Position numbers and translations under genes: made by a program. The notes beneath the pieces are model-generated. The model was not told the DNA's origin, made no database searches, and saw only the letters and a list, made by a program, of their open reading frames with translations. A DNA stretch of 64,000 bases from Erythrocercus mccallii. Taxonomy: Eukaryota > Chordata > Aves > Passeriformes > Dicruridae. Shown one piece after another: positions 27,036 through 37,300 of this stretch (positions within the stretch are counted from its first letter, which is position 1; each line of letters opens with the position of its first letter). Where the stretch lies: contig VZRG01000271.1 in the NCBI GenBank assembly GCA_013397435.1, positions 310,001-374,000 on the forward strand. Reading direction: 5' to 3'.

Positions 27036-27108
27036 ACAAAACATTAGTCAGCAAACAGTCGACTTCCCTAAAGACTTTCTGTAGCACACTCAAGAATGGT
27101 TGATAATT

Positions 27109-27128
27109 AAAAAAAAAAAAAAAAAAAA
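27109..27128. repeat. Poly(A) tract of 20
   Basis: A 20-base run of A follows TGATAATT. I looked upstream for a retrocopy that could end in this tail. I found no coding similarity and no clear target-site duplication, so I treat it as a simple repeat. Confidence 0.85.
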
Positions 27129-27639
27129 GGTGGAGAGATGCCAGGTCCCTCATACTGAAGGATGAGGAACTAGAAAAACCCAAAGGAGTGCAACCTCAAC
27201 CACAAACTGGCATTTCCCTCCCACTTTCCCCCTCCTCACACCTGTCTCAGCATTCACTCCTTAAGAATTAAATGATTTCCTACAAAAGCAAGAGAAATGA
27301 AAAAATATCAGCGTTAAGTAGGACAAGAAAGCATTTTCCACTCCTTTTCTACTGCAATAAGATCTTCTTAAGATTACAATAAATAGAATTACTCCTACAA
27401 TACAGAGACCATGCCAGATGATTCCAGGTTAAATTATAAAACCAAACAGCACCAAATTAAAGTTTTTTCACTCCTTTTCCTCTTCTCAAACCACCCTATC
27501 TCTAGCATCTGTAAAGTTCACTGAAGATCAAAAACAAATTCCCAAAGTCTGCTGGTTTCAGGATAAGCTCCAAAAGACACAAAGTTTCCCAAATCCTTAA
27601 CATCAGCATTTTACAGGGGGGCTGCTGTCTGGAACACAC

Positions 27640-28720
27640 GGAAGGTCAGGAAAGCGCACCGAAGCTCCCCATCATCCTTACCACGGGCACTCCCACACCT
27701 AGACTTCCATCCTTTCCCCGAAAGAAAAGGAGACAGGCCTCTGAGCAGCCCCGAAGGAGGGGGTGAAGGCGAACACCCCACAAAGTGCACCGAGGGCAGT
27801 TATCTGCAGACACGGCTTCGGGGGTGCACACACACAAAGATCCTCAGGACGCAAACAAAAGCGAGCCCGTCGCCAGTTCGCATTCCCCGAACCGCCGAGA
27901 CCGGCACAGCCTCGGGGGGGCCTTCCCGGCGCTGCCCCTGAGGGCGCGGGGAGCCGGGGCGGAAGAGAGGAGGAACTGCCCCCTTTGTCCCCCGAGCCCT
28001 GCCCCAGAGCACACGGGGGAGGCGAGGAAACCCCCAGGGCGATACCGGGGGGCAAGGCGATGCCGGGCCCCCGGTGCACCGCCGGACGGCGAGGCCGTCC
28101 CGGCCGCGGGGGTGGCACCGCCCGCAGCCGCCGGGGGAGGAGGGCTGGGGTTCTGAGTTCACCGTTTCCCCGTCCCCTCCCCTGCCCCTCGCGGGCACGG
28201 CAGCTATGGCCCCTCGCCCGGCCTGCGGGGGCCCCGCCGTCTCTCTCCTGTGGAGCCTCGGCGCTGTCGAGCAGCTGCCATTACTCGGGCCAAGACCCGT
28301 CCTCCAAGCAGGCATCCCCCTCCCTAGCGAGGAAATTCGGCGGCAGCGGGGGTGTGTGAGCAAAAGGAAAGCGGGGGAGAGTGGGGAGCAAAGCGGTGGC
28401 CTTCCGTGTGGGAGAGAGCGGGGCCGGGGAGTGACGGGGCTGAGGCCGGGCTGCACCACACCCTGCCCGGCCTCGCCTCTCACGCGAGTCCCCGGCTCCC
28501 CCGCGCCCAGCAGGCCCGCGCGGAGCGCTGGAAGCGGCGATTCTCTCCGGAGCGCCCCTCTCCCCACCCCAGCTCCCGCCCTGGCCCCGGGGCTGCCTGC
28601 AACTCGGCACGGGGGCGCGGGAGACCCACCGCCGCCTCCCAGCCGAAATTCGACCGGGGAAGGTGTGGGGACAAAAATAATCGCTGTTAATAATCACACG
28701 CACTCCGCCGCCGTCCCCTT
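27640..28720. promoter_or_regulatory. CpG island 1, probable minus-strand promoter
   Basis: Base composition shifts abruptly from AT-rich to strongly GC-rich with very frequent CpG, including GC-box-like GGGGCGG and GGGGGTGTG runs. CpG islands in vertebrates usually mark promoters. Two near-consensus minus-strand donors lie at its left edge (GT at 27681-27680) and in its right shore (GT at 29157-29156), while comparable plus-strand donors are lacking. I therefore infer leftward transcription. Long open frames cross the island in several registers, as GC-rich DNA allows, but most start at GTG or TTG and none shows a domain. Confidence 0.8.
27682..28000 (-). other. Candidate minus-strand first exon, left donor
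   Basis: The left edge of the CpG island holds a minus-strand donor CCGTG|GTAAGGA, with the exon ending at about 27682. A transcript starting inside the island and using this donor would be mostly untranslated here, because the frame containing ATGGAAGTC closes immediately with TAG. The 5' end is not defined by sequence and the right coordinate is nominal. This could be an alternative first exon of the transcript starting near 29.3 kb. Confidence 0.3.
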
Positions 28721-28990
28721 CTCCTCCTCGGTTTCCAAGCGGACTGCCAGATAATCCTGCCCACTCCGAAAAATGAAATAATAATAATAATAATAAAATC
28801 CCGCCTTCCATCTCCCCCCCGCAGCCCTACACATTTTATTATTAAGTATAATTGCTCCCCCCTCCTCATACGGCACCCCGCGGGGAAGGATTGCCCCCTC
28901 CCCTGGTGCCCAGCCCTTCCCCTGTCCCCTCTCCCCCATCTCCTTGGAACAGTGTGTACATGATTTTGTAGTTTTTTTAAGGCGCCATGT
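28660..28990. promoter_or_regulatory. AT-rich patches inside the CpG island shore
   Basis: Between GC-rich blocks there are discrete AT patches: AATAATCGCTGTTAATAATC at about 28675-28694, TTTTATTATTAAGTATAATT at about 28834-28853, and a TTTATAATCC patch near 28989. TAAT cores of this type are what homeodomain proteins bind, and the pattern resembles CpG-island promoters of developmental genes. This is inference. No binding is shown, and a (TAA)n microsatellite sits between the patches. Confidence 0.25.
28776..28797. repeat. (TAA)n microsatellite
   Basis: About seven ATA/TAA units lie in the shore of CpG island 1. On the minus strand they produce runs of Leu or Ile codons that inflate spurious open frames here. 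Confidence 0.9.
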
Positions 28991-29157
28991 TTATAATCCT
29001 CCATCATATTAAAAAAAAAAATCCACCCAGCATGAGACACGGCGTCTCTCGCACCCCAAAGCCAGGGAGGCAGACACAGAAATATCCACGGGGCTGTAAA
29101 TTCACCCCCCCTCCCGCACACACACCCCTCCTCCCCAGACTTAAAAGTCTCTCTCAC

Positions 29158-29290
29158 CTTGTGCTGCTGGCGCTGCTTCTGCTGCTGCAGGGGGGAGAAG
29201 TTAAGCCAGGGGAAACTTTTCAATCCCTTCCCCAGGCCGCTGCTGCCTCCTCCTTCCACATATTTTTCCCCTCAGAGTTTTATTGTGTCT
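29158..29290 (-). other. Candidate minus-strand first exon, right donor
   Basis: A minus-strand donor CACAAG|GTGAGAG (last exon base 29158, GT at 29157-29156) is close to consensus and lies at the right edge of the CpG island. The segment before it is rich in CAG/CAGCAG. The frame that runs through it in register with the donor has no ATG: it opens after a TGA at 29274-29272, and the first start-like codon, at 29259, is GTG. A real ATG at 29261 opens only a 13-codon frame. This is therefore most simply a 5' untranslated exon with a short uORF. The transcription start is not visible and the right coordinate is nominal. Confidence 0.35.
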
Positions 29291-29698
29291 GAATTTTCTC
29301 TCTCTCTCTCCTCTTCTGTCTGTCCACAGTTCAGGTTTCTGGGGTAAACAGGGTTTAGGATGGTGCTAGGGATATTTGGGAGAAGGAGAACTCTAGTGGT
29401 GTCTGCTGGAGTTGCTGTTTGTTTCTTTTATTATTTTTTTTTAATAATACATTTGAAACGGATCTTTAACTATTTATTATGTATGTATTTTGTCACACTC
29501 TTAGTTCTGGACCCTGTCTTGTTGCAGAGGGAAAATGTGGTGCTTCTCTGGCCTTGATAAATGAAAATTCCTCCTATCATGAAGTCCAACTTGGAGAAAT
29601 GACATTAATGTTTTTGAAAGTAGACACTCACCTTGAGCAACAGAAACTAAAACATAGAGAATCAACGGTCTTAGAGTTGTCAATAGGTCATGAGCTGT

Positions 29699-29790
29699 AG
29701 ATCACAGAACCATGGAGTAATTTAGATTGGAAAAGACCTTTCCGATCATTGAGTCCAACTGTGAGCCATACTTGCACTGCAGGGTAGGGA
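29699..29790 (-). mobile_element. CR1 LINE 3' tail fragment
   Basis: ATCACAGAACCATGGAG, followed by a diverged form of the avian CR1 end (TTGGAAAAGACC, GATCATTGAGTCCAAC), matches the complement of the CR1 3' tail, so the element is oriented on the minus strand. Only the last 90 bp or so remain. It is the only recognised mobile element left of 42 kb and lies between the two CpG islands. Confidence 0.8.
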
Positions 29791-31619
29791 AATACATATT
29801 GATACAAAATACAAAAAATACATTACTTCATAGGAACATATATATATATATGTAAGTAGTAAGAAAGCATGTACATTCTATATTTTTTATGTACTGTGAG
29901 ATAAATATTAATAAATGTCTATGGAAATATATTCTGAAATTTCTGAAATTCTTCAGGAATTATTAAATGGATAAGTAACCCACTTCACAATTAATTAACT
30001 TGACTAGAATTTTACTTTTATTAAAATATACAGGAAGCTCAGTTCTTTAAACTTTTATGCATGCAAAATAATTAGTCATATGAGTAGTCATTAATATTAC
30101 TAAAATACTAGAAGGAAACAGTAGTGCTAACGTTGGAAAAGATACATCCATTGTGCCGAGTCAGTCAAAGATTAAACAGAGTTTGCACGCTGAACAGTGA
30201 AAGTTTCTCCAGCTTGTCCAGTAAATAAAATTTCTAGTAGCGTCTAACCCACACAGTTTCTTTGAGACTGCTGCATCAGGACATTACATCCACTTTGAAA
30301 ATAAAATGCAAATAATGGTTAGTTGCAAAGCTGTGATAAAGTCTTACTTCTATTATGCATTTAAATATGAAAGAACATTTTACATTATCTAAAATAAATA
30401 GGAAAGAAAGTGCTGATAATCTGCTTTCAAAAAGTGCTTGAGGTGTTGGGCAGATACCCAATAGTGGTACTGTAATTTATTAACTGCATTATATTGCTTG
30501 TATTAATAAAAAAGCAAATGAAATTTACAGGCAATTTTTAAAGTAAAAAGGGATTTACCGTCAATATAAGTACAAAAAGACTACCTTATGTTAAGCATTT
30601 ATTTGTGATGTTGCCTGTGATTTTGTGAAGTCTCATATATTTTCAAAAGAATTTTGATAGAAATATATGCCAAGTTTCCATGGGATATTTCTGTCCTGTC
30701 CATCTTAGCTTTCTTTGAAACCTTCTCTGTTCAAATTGCATCTGAGTTGTATTTATACACAGGGGGCAAAAAAAGAAGTTATTGCTGTTTCTACCATGCA
30801 GTCAAGCCAACAGTTCTGCTCAAGCTGACATGGTTAAGGTGCACTGATTTTTGCATCCAGAATCAGAGGACGAGCATAGCTAGCAGCCACATAACCATTT
30901 TTGATTGTTCACTCTGAACAACCAGGTGTCCCTAACAACTGGGTCGGCTTGGGGGATTTTGTGTAACTCCAAAACAAAGCTCTAAAGCCAGTCTCAGCTT
31001 CTCTAGTGAAAGATTTATTGCTCTGCCACAGTGCCTTCTCCTTACCTATGTAAATATTTATTTAAGGCAGAAGTTCAGCTATCTTCAGTATAAAGATTTT
31101 AGCCCTTTATCTCTCACAGGACCCATAGAGAGCTGTCAAATAAATACTTGGGCCACAGTTTCACCAGCATGGAAGCACATGGAGGGTGGAAGACTTATGG
31201 CTTGCCTACCGTACAGATTTTTACCTGGAGTCTACCACTTGCCAACAATCTCCTGTACTTAACATATTTATAAAGGCTAGTCTGGACCACCTCCAAATAT
31301 TTGTTTCAGGTTACAAATATTTGATTTTGGAAAGAACAAGGTATCCTAAAGCAAATATGCAGGGAGTGTCTGCAACCATAGCCACGTTACCTTCTCTGAG
31401 CTGGTGGGCAGTGAATCAAGTGTAGAAAGACAGGCATAGAGCTCATAAAAGGGTGTTCATGAGCTTGGTTTTGGGATATTTTGATATCCTCATTAGGTCC
31501 CCTGAGTAATTGTTTGCATTATATAGCCTTCGGGATGCACGTTGAAGGATTAAAAAGATGCAATTTTTGTCTCGTTTTGATTTATTTTTATGTGTATGGT
31601 GAAGACTTTTTAACGCTCG
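29791..31619. other. Inter-island spacer, AT-rich
   Basis: AT-rich DNA between the two CpG islands with no recognised gene or repeat apart from a short (AT)n run at about 29836-29851. If the two islands are divergent promoters, this 1.8 kb plus the shores is the shared regulatory region. Confidence 0.5.
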
Positions 31620-32066
31620 TCAGTGTACAGCTTTGAAGGCGGCTGGCCGGGCTGGGCTAGCCCCGGCTGCTGCGTTTTCCCGCAGTCCTTGGGTGTCTAA
31701 CACCAGCCCTGCGGCGGGTCCCTCCCGGCCATTCACTTTCACTGGGAGCGGGGGCCGGGAGCGCCGAGCCCGGCAGACAATGGGAAGGAAATCCCCCCTC
31801 CCCCAGCCCCGGCCGCGGCGAGTTTCCTCATCGACACGGGGAAATGTTTGTTCCAACAAAAAGCGGGCTCAGGGCCGCCTGCAGCCCCCCTTGCCCGGGG
31901 CTAGGGCGGGGGGCGGTGCGAGGCCGCGGGGCCGCGTTTCCTCCCACCCGGCCGCGAAGGGCCCGGGCAGGGACGAGCCCCAGCCCGGGCTCTGGGGCAG
32001 GACAGGCCCCTCTCGGGCTGCAGTGGCTCGGCTGGGGAAAGGGTTTGCTGCTCCAAGAGGTTAATG
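31620..32066. promoter_or_regulatory. CpG island 2, probable plus-strand promoter
   Basis: A compact GC-rich block of about 450 bp with dense CpG, including GCCGCGGGGCCGCG and CGGCCGCG motifs, flanked on both sides by AT-rich DNA. Its right edge coincides with a plus-strand donor, TTAATG|GTGAGGG (GT at 32067-32068), as expected where a CpG-island first exon meets intron 1. It lies about 2.4 kb from the right-hand minus-strand donor of CpG island 1, giving a head-to-head arrangement. Confidence 0.75.
31844..32066 (+). CDS. Putative first coding exon of an unrecognised gene
   Basis: An ATG at 31844 (G at -3) opens a frame that stays open to the donor at 32067. It leaves the exon one base into a codon. 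A frame with an ATG at 31780 instead terminates at about 32064, so only this register can splice onward. The encoded segment of about 74 residues is rich in Gly, Arg, Pro and Ala, as any CpG-island translation would be, and ends in a more ordinary Leu/Gln/Glu stretch. The spare G completes GAA with the AA that begins the candidate exon at 46546. No family is recognised. The first 60 residues could equally be untranslated. Confidence 0.25.
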
Positions 32067-33853
32067 GTGAGGGCTCAAGTCGCCTGCTTGCTTACGTGGT
32101 TGTGGGGAGAGAAAACGCATCACTGCGTCATTGTTAGAAAGAAAACATGATAAAGTTACTTCCTTCCGAGTAGAAAGTACTTGCCGTAGGAATACATCCG
32201 TCTGCATTTGTGCTGTGTGCTTTTGCCAGTATTCCTGCACTGGTGTGTAAACAGGCGATTTGTAGGCACTGCTTCCCTTGGAAAGGGACTTGGAGGGGGA
32301 AGAAGAAGCTGCATAAACAAGAAGCACGGAATTAGCATCATCCAGACCAAGAATGTAATGTACTGCCACGATTAAAAGCGGATACCAGGCAGGTTGACAG
32401 GACAGAAATCCTTCACAGGTTGGAGACACACAAACCATGACTTGGGAAATCCCTGAGCTGACTGCAGTTGGAGGCTGGGACATGAATACCCTGTGTCCTG
32501 GCCATTACTGTGTTCCACCAGGTGTGTCCACTACACTTTCCAGGCGTGAGAAGGCCAACACTGCCTAGTGTCATGCAGACTGATAAATATGCCTCCATGT
32601 TCCTTTTAAATGCTAATTTCCCATCCTCCTTTACAAAATATCGTTCTGTTTTTCAGTTCTAATACTGGAGAACACAATCCTGTGTGTATATGGCTTTTTT
32701 TTTTTCTTGCCATGATATCCTGCCATTCTCTTGCTTCAGTGGTACAACCATCAAACCTGCAGGTGTACAAGTACATCATTGCTGGTGGGTTCCAGGTGCT
32801 GGGCTCGGTACCATGAAATCATCCACTGAATGCTGCCCTTAGGAGAACAGGGAGTGTTGTGTCCTCTCCATCGCAGGACTTGTGCTGGGCTAATGAATGC
32901 ACATGCCTGCCTTCTCCAGGACTTTCTACCATCTTTCTGGCTGAACCAAACCTACCCCCTATAAGCTCAAGTCTTTATCTGGCTTTGTAAGATATCTGTC
33001 TTGCCAACCCACTTCACTGTGTACTCCACTCCCAGCTGCACTGAAACAAAAATAATTTGAATGTGTTTCCTGAGAGGCAGGTCTGCTGTGTTGTGATCAC
33101 AGAAGTATTAATGCAGAAAATTAGTGTAAATTTTTCATCAGAACGAAGTTTAGCAACAGTTTTCTTTGCAGTAAAAATCTCAGCAAGGCATTTAATTTAG
33201 GAAGCTGGGGGAAGGGAACAAAGACTTAATAACAACAGGCTCAGGAAATCCATGGAGCTGAAAACAGTTGGAGGATGGGAGAGTCTTACGGAGAAAGTTA
33301 TACTGTTCCTTTTCCCCCCAGGCACTGTAAAGAAAATACTCAGGTGGGGGACACAGAGCAGAGAAGCCCCAATGTCTGCTGCTCCATGAAGCTATCTAAG
33401 GAATGAGTTCAAGTCACCCAGAGGTGCTTCCTTGCAGATGACATGATGAGGATTGAAGTAGACCCTGCAGCAGCCAGGGTCCTTCCTTCCTTCCTTTCCA
33501 GCTTCTCTCTCCTTTCTATGTCCCTGGCCATGCACCACTGGCTGTGTGGTGCAGTCTACCCACAGTGCTCAGAGGAGCTTATACAGGCAGAATTTCTAAA
33601 GACATTCTGGGGTGTTTGTTGAAATCAGTACATTGTGGGGAGGTGGATCTTTGGTCTGATGCCCTGTGGCCAGTACTCACATGTGTGAGTTCCTTGTGGG
33701 TATAGCTGATAATAAAAAAAACCCACTCATAACTAAGTCTAGCAAGTATAGATGTAGACTTAGATACAAAAATGCACATTGTGTTCTCTCTTTACATTTT
33801 CATGCACAGCTGGGAATAGAGGTTTATCCTAAAAAGTTTACCTGTGAGTAAAC

Positions 33854-33896
33854 TGACATATGTTTATGACATATGACATATGACATGACATGTGTT
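33854..33896. repeat. GACATAT tandem repeat, imperfect
   Basis: GACATATG-type units recur about four times in 43 bp, with one interruption (TTTAT) and a shortened GACATGACATG end. Confidence 0.75.
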
Positions 33897-34371
33897 TACA
33901 CCAGCATTATGGTTCATGAAAAGTGTATGCCTGATTCATCACAGAGTCTGCCAAAGGAAACTTAGCTCCATATTTTTTAACTAATTCTAAACAACAGTGC
34001 GAGTTTGCACCAGTTGCATACTGTGTGGAAAATAAAAAGCTTTAATGTCAGTTTCCAAGTGTACATCAAATTTATCTCACACAGGTCTGTGTTGGTGTAA
34101 TATAGGAAAGAATTTATATCTGCGCAGAATAAGTGCTCAAAACTTATATTTGATTTTAGACTGAAATAGCATCTATTGTTATTTTATGAGGATGCTGTGA
34201 CTGGAGAAACATCATTTGCCAGAAAACCTGCAGGGATTATGAGGGAATAAGTACTACCTTTTGTTATTAAATAACTAGAGAGCTAGAACTTTTACATGTA
34301 TATATGATGAATGCCATAATTTTAGGGAAATAATAATTACACTGCACATCATATTAAATGCCAGCATAGAA

Positions 34372-34390
34372 AATAATAATAATAATAATA
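34372..34390. repeat. (AAT)n microsatellite
   Basis: Six AAT units in AT-rich DNA, ending in AAAAATTCC. Confidence 0.85.
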
Positions 34391-37300
34391 AAAATTCCTA
34401 TTTTTAAAGCAAGGGAAGTCTATCATTCCAAGATGGGGGACATACATGGATAAGGGAACTTGCATTAGGAGCATGCAGAGATGTTCAAGTATCTTTTAAA
34501 AAAGTTAGCTCATGACAAGCCAGGTTTAACCTGTTTTGGTTCAGCACTTCCTTTGAGCTAATTAGTGCAGAAATACTCTGTCTCTGCTCTTGATGTTAAA
34601 GCCTTCCATGTTCAAACCTGGCCTACTAGCTTCAAGGTAGTGCTGGAACTGGGCTGGTTCCATGCATTTGTGTGGTGCTTCTCTGGGCTTAACAAGCCCT
34701 TCCAGTGTACAAACTCCTGTCCCTGTAAAGAGCAGAGACATCCAGATGTTTCTGAAAGAGAGAACATGTTATCATTATTACTTAAATGAAGCTAATAAGC
34801 CATGTTAGGCCAGAGCTGATCACCAGTGGTGGCTGTGTACAGCTTTTTCCCAAGCTCCAGTTTCCAGGAATACACTGTTTTGCATAGCATTAGCTCCAGT
34901 CTTATTCTGTTTATTTTTCCAGTTGTGATGCTACACAAAAGAGACAAAATTGTTTCTGGAGCAGAGCTGCTCTCGAATCTAACGCATTGTCTGAGCTAAA
35001 GATCCCTAACAGACTGAAGCTGGCCTGGCATGAAGCCATCTTCATGTGTTTGGAGCTTTGATGTGTCCTGATATTATCTGCTGCTTGACTACACCTCTTA
35101 GAGATATCACTGTTTGGCTGTACAGGGATGGGTTTAATTAATAGCAACATTTGTGTCAGTTTTGAACCATTATGGTCAAGATGAAAGCTAATATGGGAAC
35201 AAAAAATCCCCACATCTGTCATACTGTATTTCAAACACCTTATTTGAAAGCTTTTTATGTTATCCAAAGTAAAAGATAGTATATTGGATAAGATAAAATA
35301 ATTATGATCTATTATCATCAATTTAATTTTTTTTGCATTCTGCAAGGAATCAAATGTTTAAAATCAATTGTAATGTTCAAGTCTAATTGTACTTTCACTA
35401 CCAACCTTCTTACACTGATGGAACTGGAAGAGAATGCCATGACAAGTTAACCAAAGTGGAACTTACACAGTGAGACTGATTGAAATTATTGGATTTGAAA
35501 AGAGTACTGGGACAAATAGGTTTTGTATTGCTTGATCTTACATGTCATGTAGGGTATATGTATTATGTATTTACAAATAATAGATTTCATTTACATATTT
35601 GTCTGTTTACCTATTTATCTTAGATAATAGCTGCATTATGTTCAGCATATGGCAATGTAATCTCTTAAAGATTTCTCATTTAAAAAATTAACACTCTATT
35701 AACTTTAATACAAATAATGTGGGGGTTTGAAATATCTTGTAAATTTGCCAGGCATACTAATCAAAAGCCATGGTTAGCTAGTAGCAGGGTAACTAATTAC
35801 ATTTACCATTGACACAGTAATTCTAAATATGCTGTGTTGCTGAACTTAAAAAGTCTGCCTTATTTCCTTGATCCTGAATAAAAAAAAAATAAAAGTAATC
35901 AGATTTTAACATCCTGTACATGTGCATCACTCAGGGCAATCCTGATAATACATTTTCTTTTCAATACCTGCACTTAATAAATTTTTTTAACATTGAGACA
36001 TAAATCCACATATTTTATTTTTAGTATTTGCAAGCTTTATAGCCTCTTCTTAGTGCTGGACTAGTTCTAATTTTGTTCTTTTTTTGACATAACAGGAAAG
36101 ATTTATCATCCCCATGTTTCAATTCTTAACTATAGGTCATGCTACTTTTCATCTCAGAAATTTATGTGAATGTTTTCCCTTCTGGGTGACAACTATATTG
36201 CATTCACTATGAACATGTTGCCTTTGAATGCTTTAGCAAAAGTCCAAAGTGTTTGGATAGACATACAGACATGTTTTTCCTTCTTTCCCCCATAACTCTC
36301 TAGAGATCTAGGGAATCCTACCTAAGTGCCAATTAAATAAGGGTTGTATTTCTTTTTTTTTTTAATTTTAGGGGGAAAAAAAGGTACTGCATATAGTTTC
36401 TTATGCATTACATAAGATCAAGCTGAACGTGATGTGTGGCTACAGTTTTGGAGCCTAAGCAATTTCTGTGGGACTTTTTAAAGAAAAATATAGCATAGTG
36501 TTAGTAATGAAATCAGTGGGTGAAATAAGCAGAAAAATTGTGAAATACCAAAAATAGATTTGTGTTGGAAAATGAATCAACAGAACTGGTATTACATAAT
36601 CATTCTTATATTTAAAACTATTTTTTAATGCTATTCAGAAAAGTTGCAAATTGGTAGGTGTACACATGGTAGAGAACAACACAGTTTTCTGCTGATAAAA
36701 ACTCAGGAAGCTGCAAGGAATTTACAAAAAAATTCAAAGGGGATGCTGTAATAAACATCAAGCAGCAAAGCATTGTAATAATTCCTCATAATATTATTAT
36801 TGGAAGAGGGAATGAATTTCCAGATGGATTCTGTATTTGAAAAGGGGGCAGAGTTCCCTCCCATCCTCTTAGCTAGTGTGCTGCATTTGAGAGTTAAATT
36901 CACAGTCCTTGATAATATAAAAACAGGAAAAATCAATTCACACAAAAGTCCATGTTTGAATTCTTATCCTGAACAAATTTGTGGCTGTAAGAAAATTTTG
37001 CAGACTTTTTAATGAAACACTGTATCAATTAGTTTACCAAGAAGGGGACCATTCACTTAAAAAGTTTTATTTGCTTTCAGCTACTGAGCTGTGAGCATAT
37101 AAGGATGTAGTACACACCATGCATATGGGGAATAAGGAAGATAATACATGTCTTCTTAAAATCAAAGGACTCATGATTACTCTAGCAGGTGATCAAAAAT
37201 ATTAGGAGAGGCAAAAAAAATGAACTCAAAACTTGTCTAAAGATAAAACACAAATAATTTTTAAATAGCCTGAAGATTTGGACTGAACCAACTCAAAATA

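Larger units (their letters stand above)
1..27600. other. AT-rich noncoding block, intronic or intergenic
   Basis: This stretch is AT-rich, CpG-poor and broken by stop codons in all six frames. The longest open frames are about 60 to 125 codons, as expected by chance at this composition, and none shows a protein domain I recognise. I see no CR1, LTR, tRNA-like or rRNA-like sequence. If the CpG island at 27.6-29.3 kb fires on the minus strand, this block would be its first intron or introns. Smaller items inside it (an inverted repeat, splice-bounded segments, simple repeats) are listed separately. Whether it is intron or intergenic is inference. Confidence 0.7.

Noticed and set aside
26860..27128. 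Processed retrocopy ending in the 20-base poly(A)
   Set aside because: No coding similarity, no polyadenylation signal in place and no target-site duplication could be seen.
27699..28811. Several overlapping open frames of 120-255 codons on both strands in CpG island 1
   Set aside because: GC-rich DNA has few stop codons. Most of these frames begin at GTG or TTG, overlap each other in several registers, are low-complexity Pro/Arg/Gly, and have no recognised domain.
28687..29259. 190-codon minus-strand frame resembling a Gln-rich protein start
   Set aside because: The first codon is GTG, not ATG, and a strong donor interrupts the frame after 34 codons.
29288..29340. Strong plus-strand acceptor (CT run ending GTCCACAG at 29322-29329)
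   Set aside because: No plausible plus-strand exon follows and it overlaps the inferred minus-strand first exon. A CT-rich simple repeat explains it.
33810..33843. 34-bp plus-strand microexon candidate with an excellent acceptor and T|GTGAGT donor
   Set aside because: Its only open phase does not fit the first-exon donor at 32066, and 34 bp is too short to judge.
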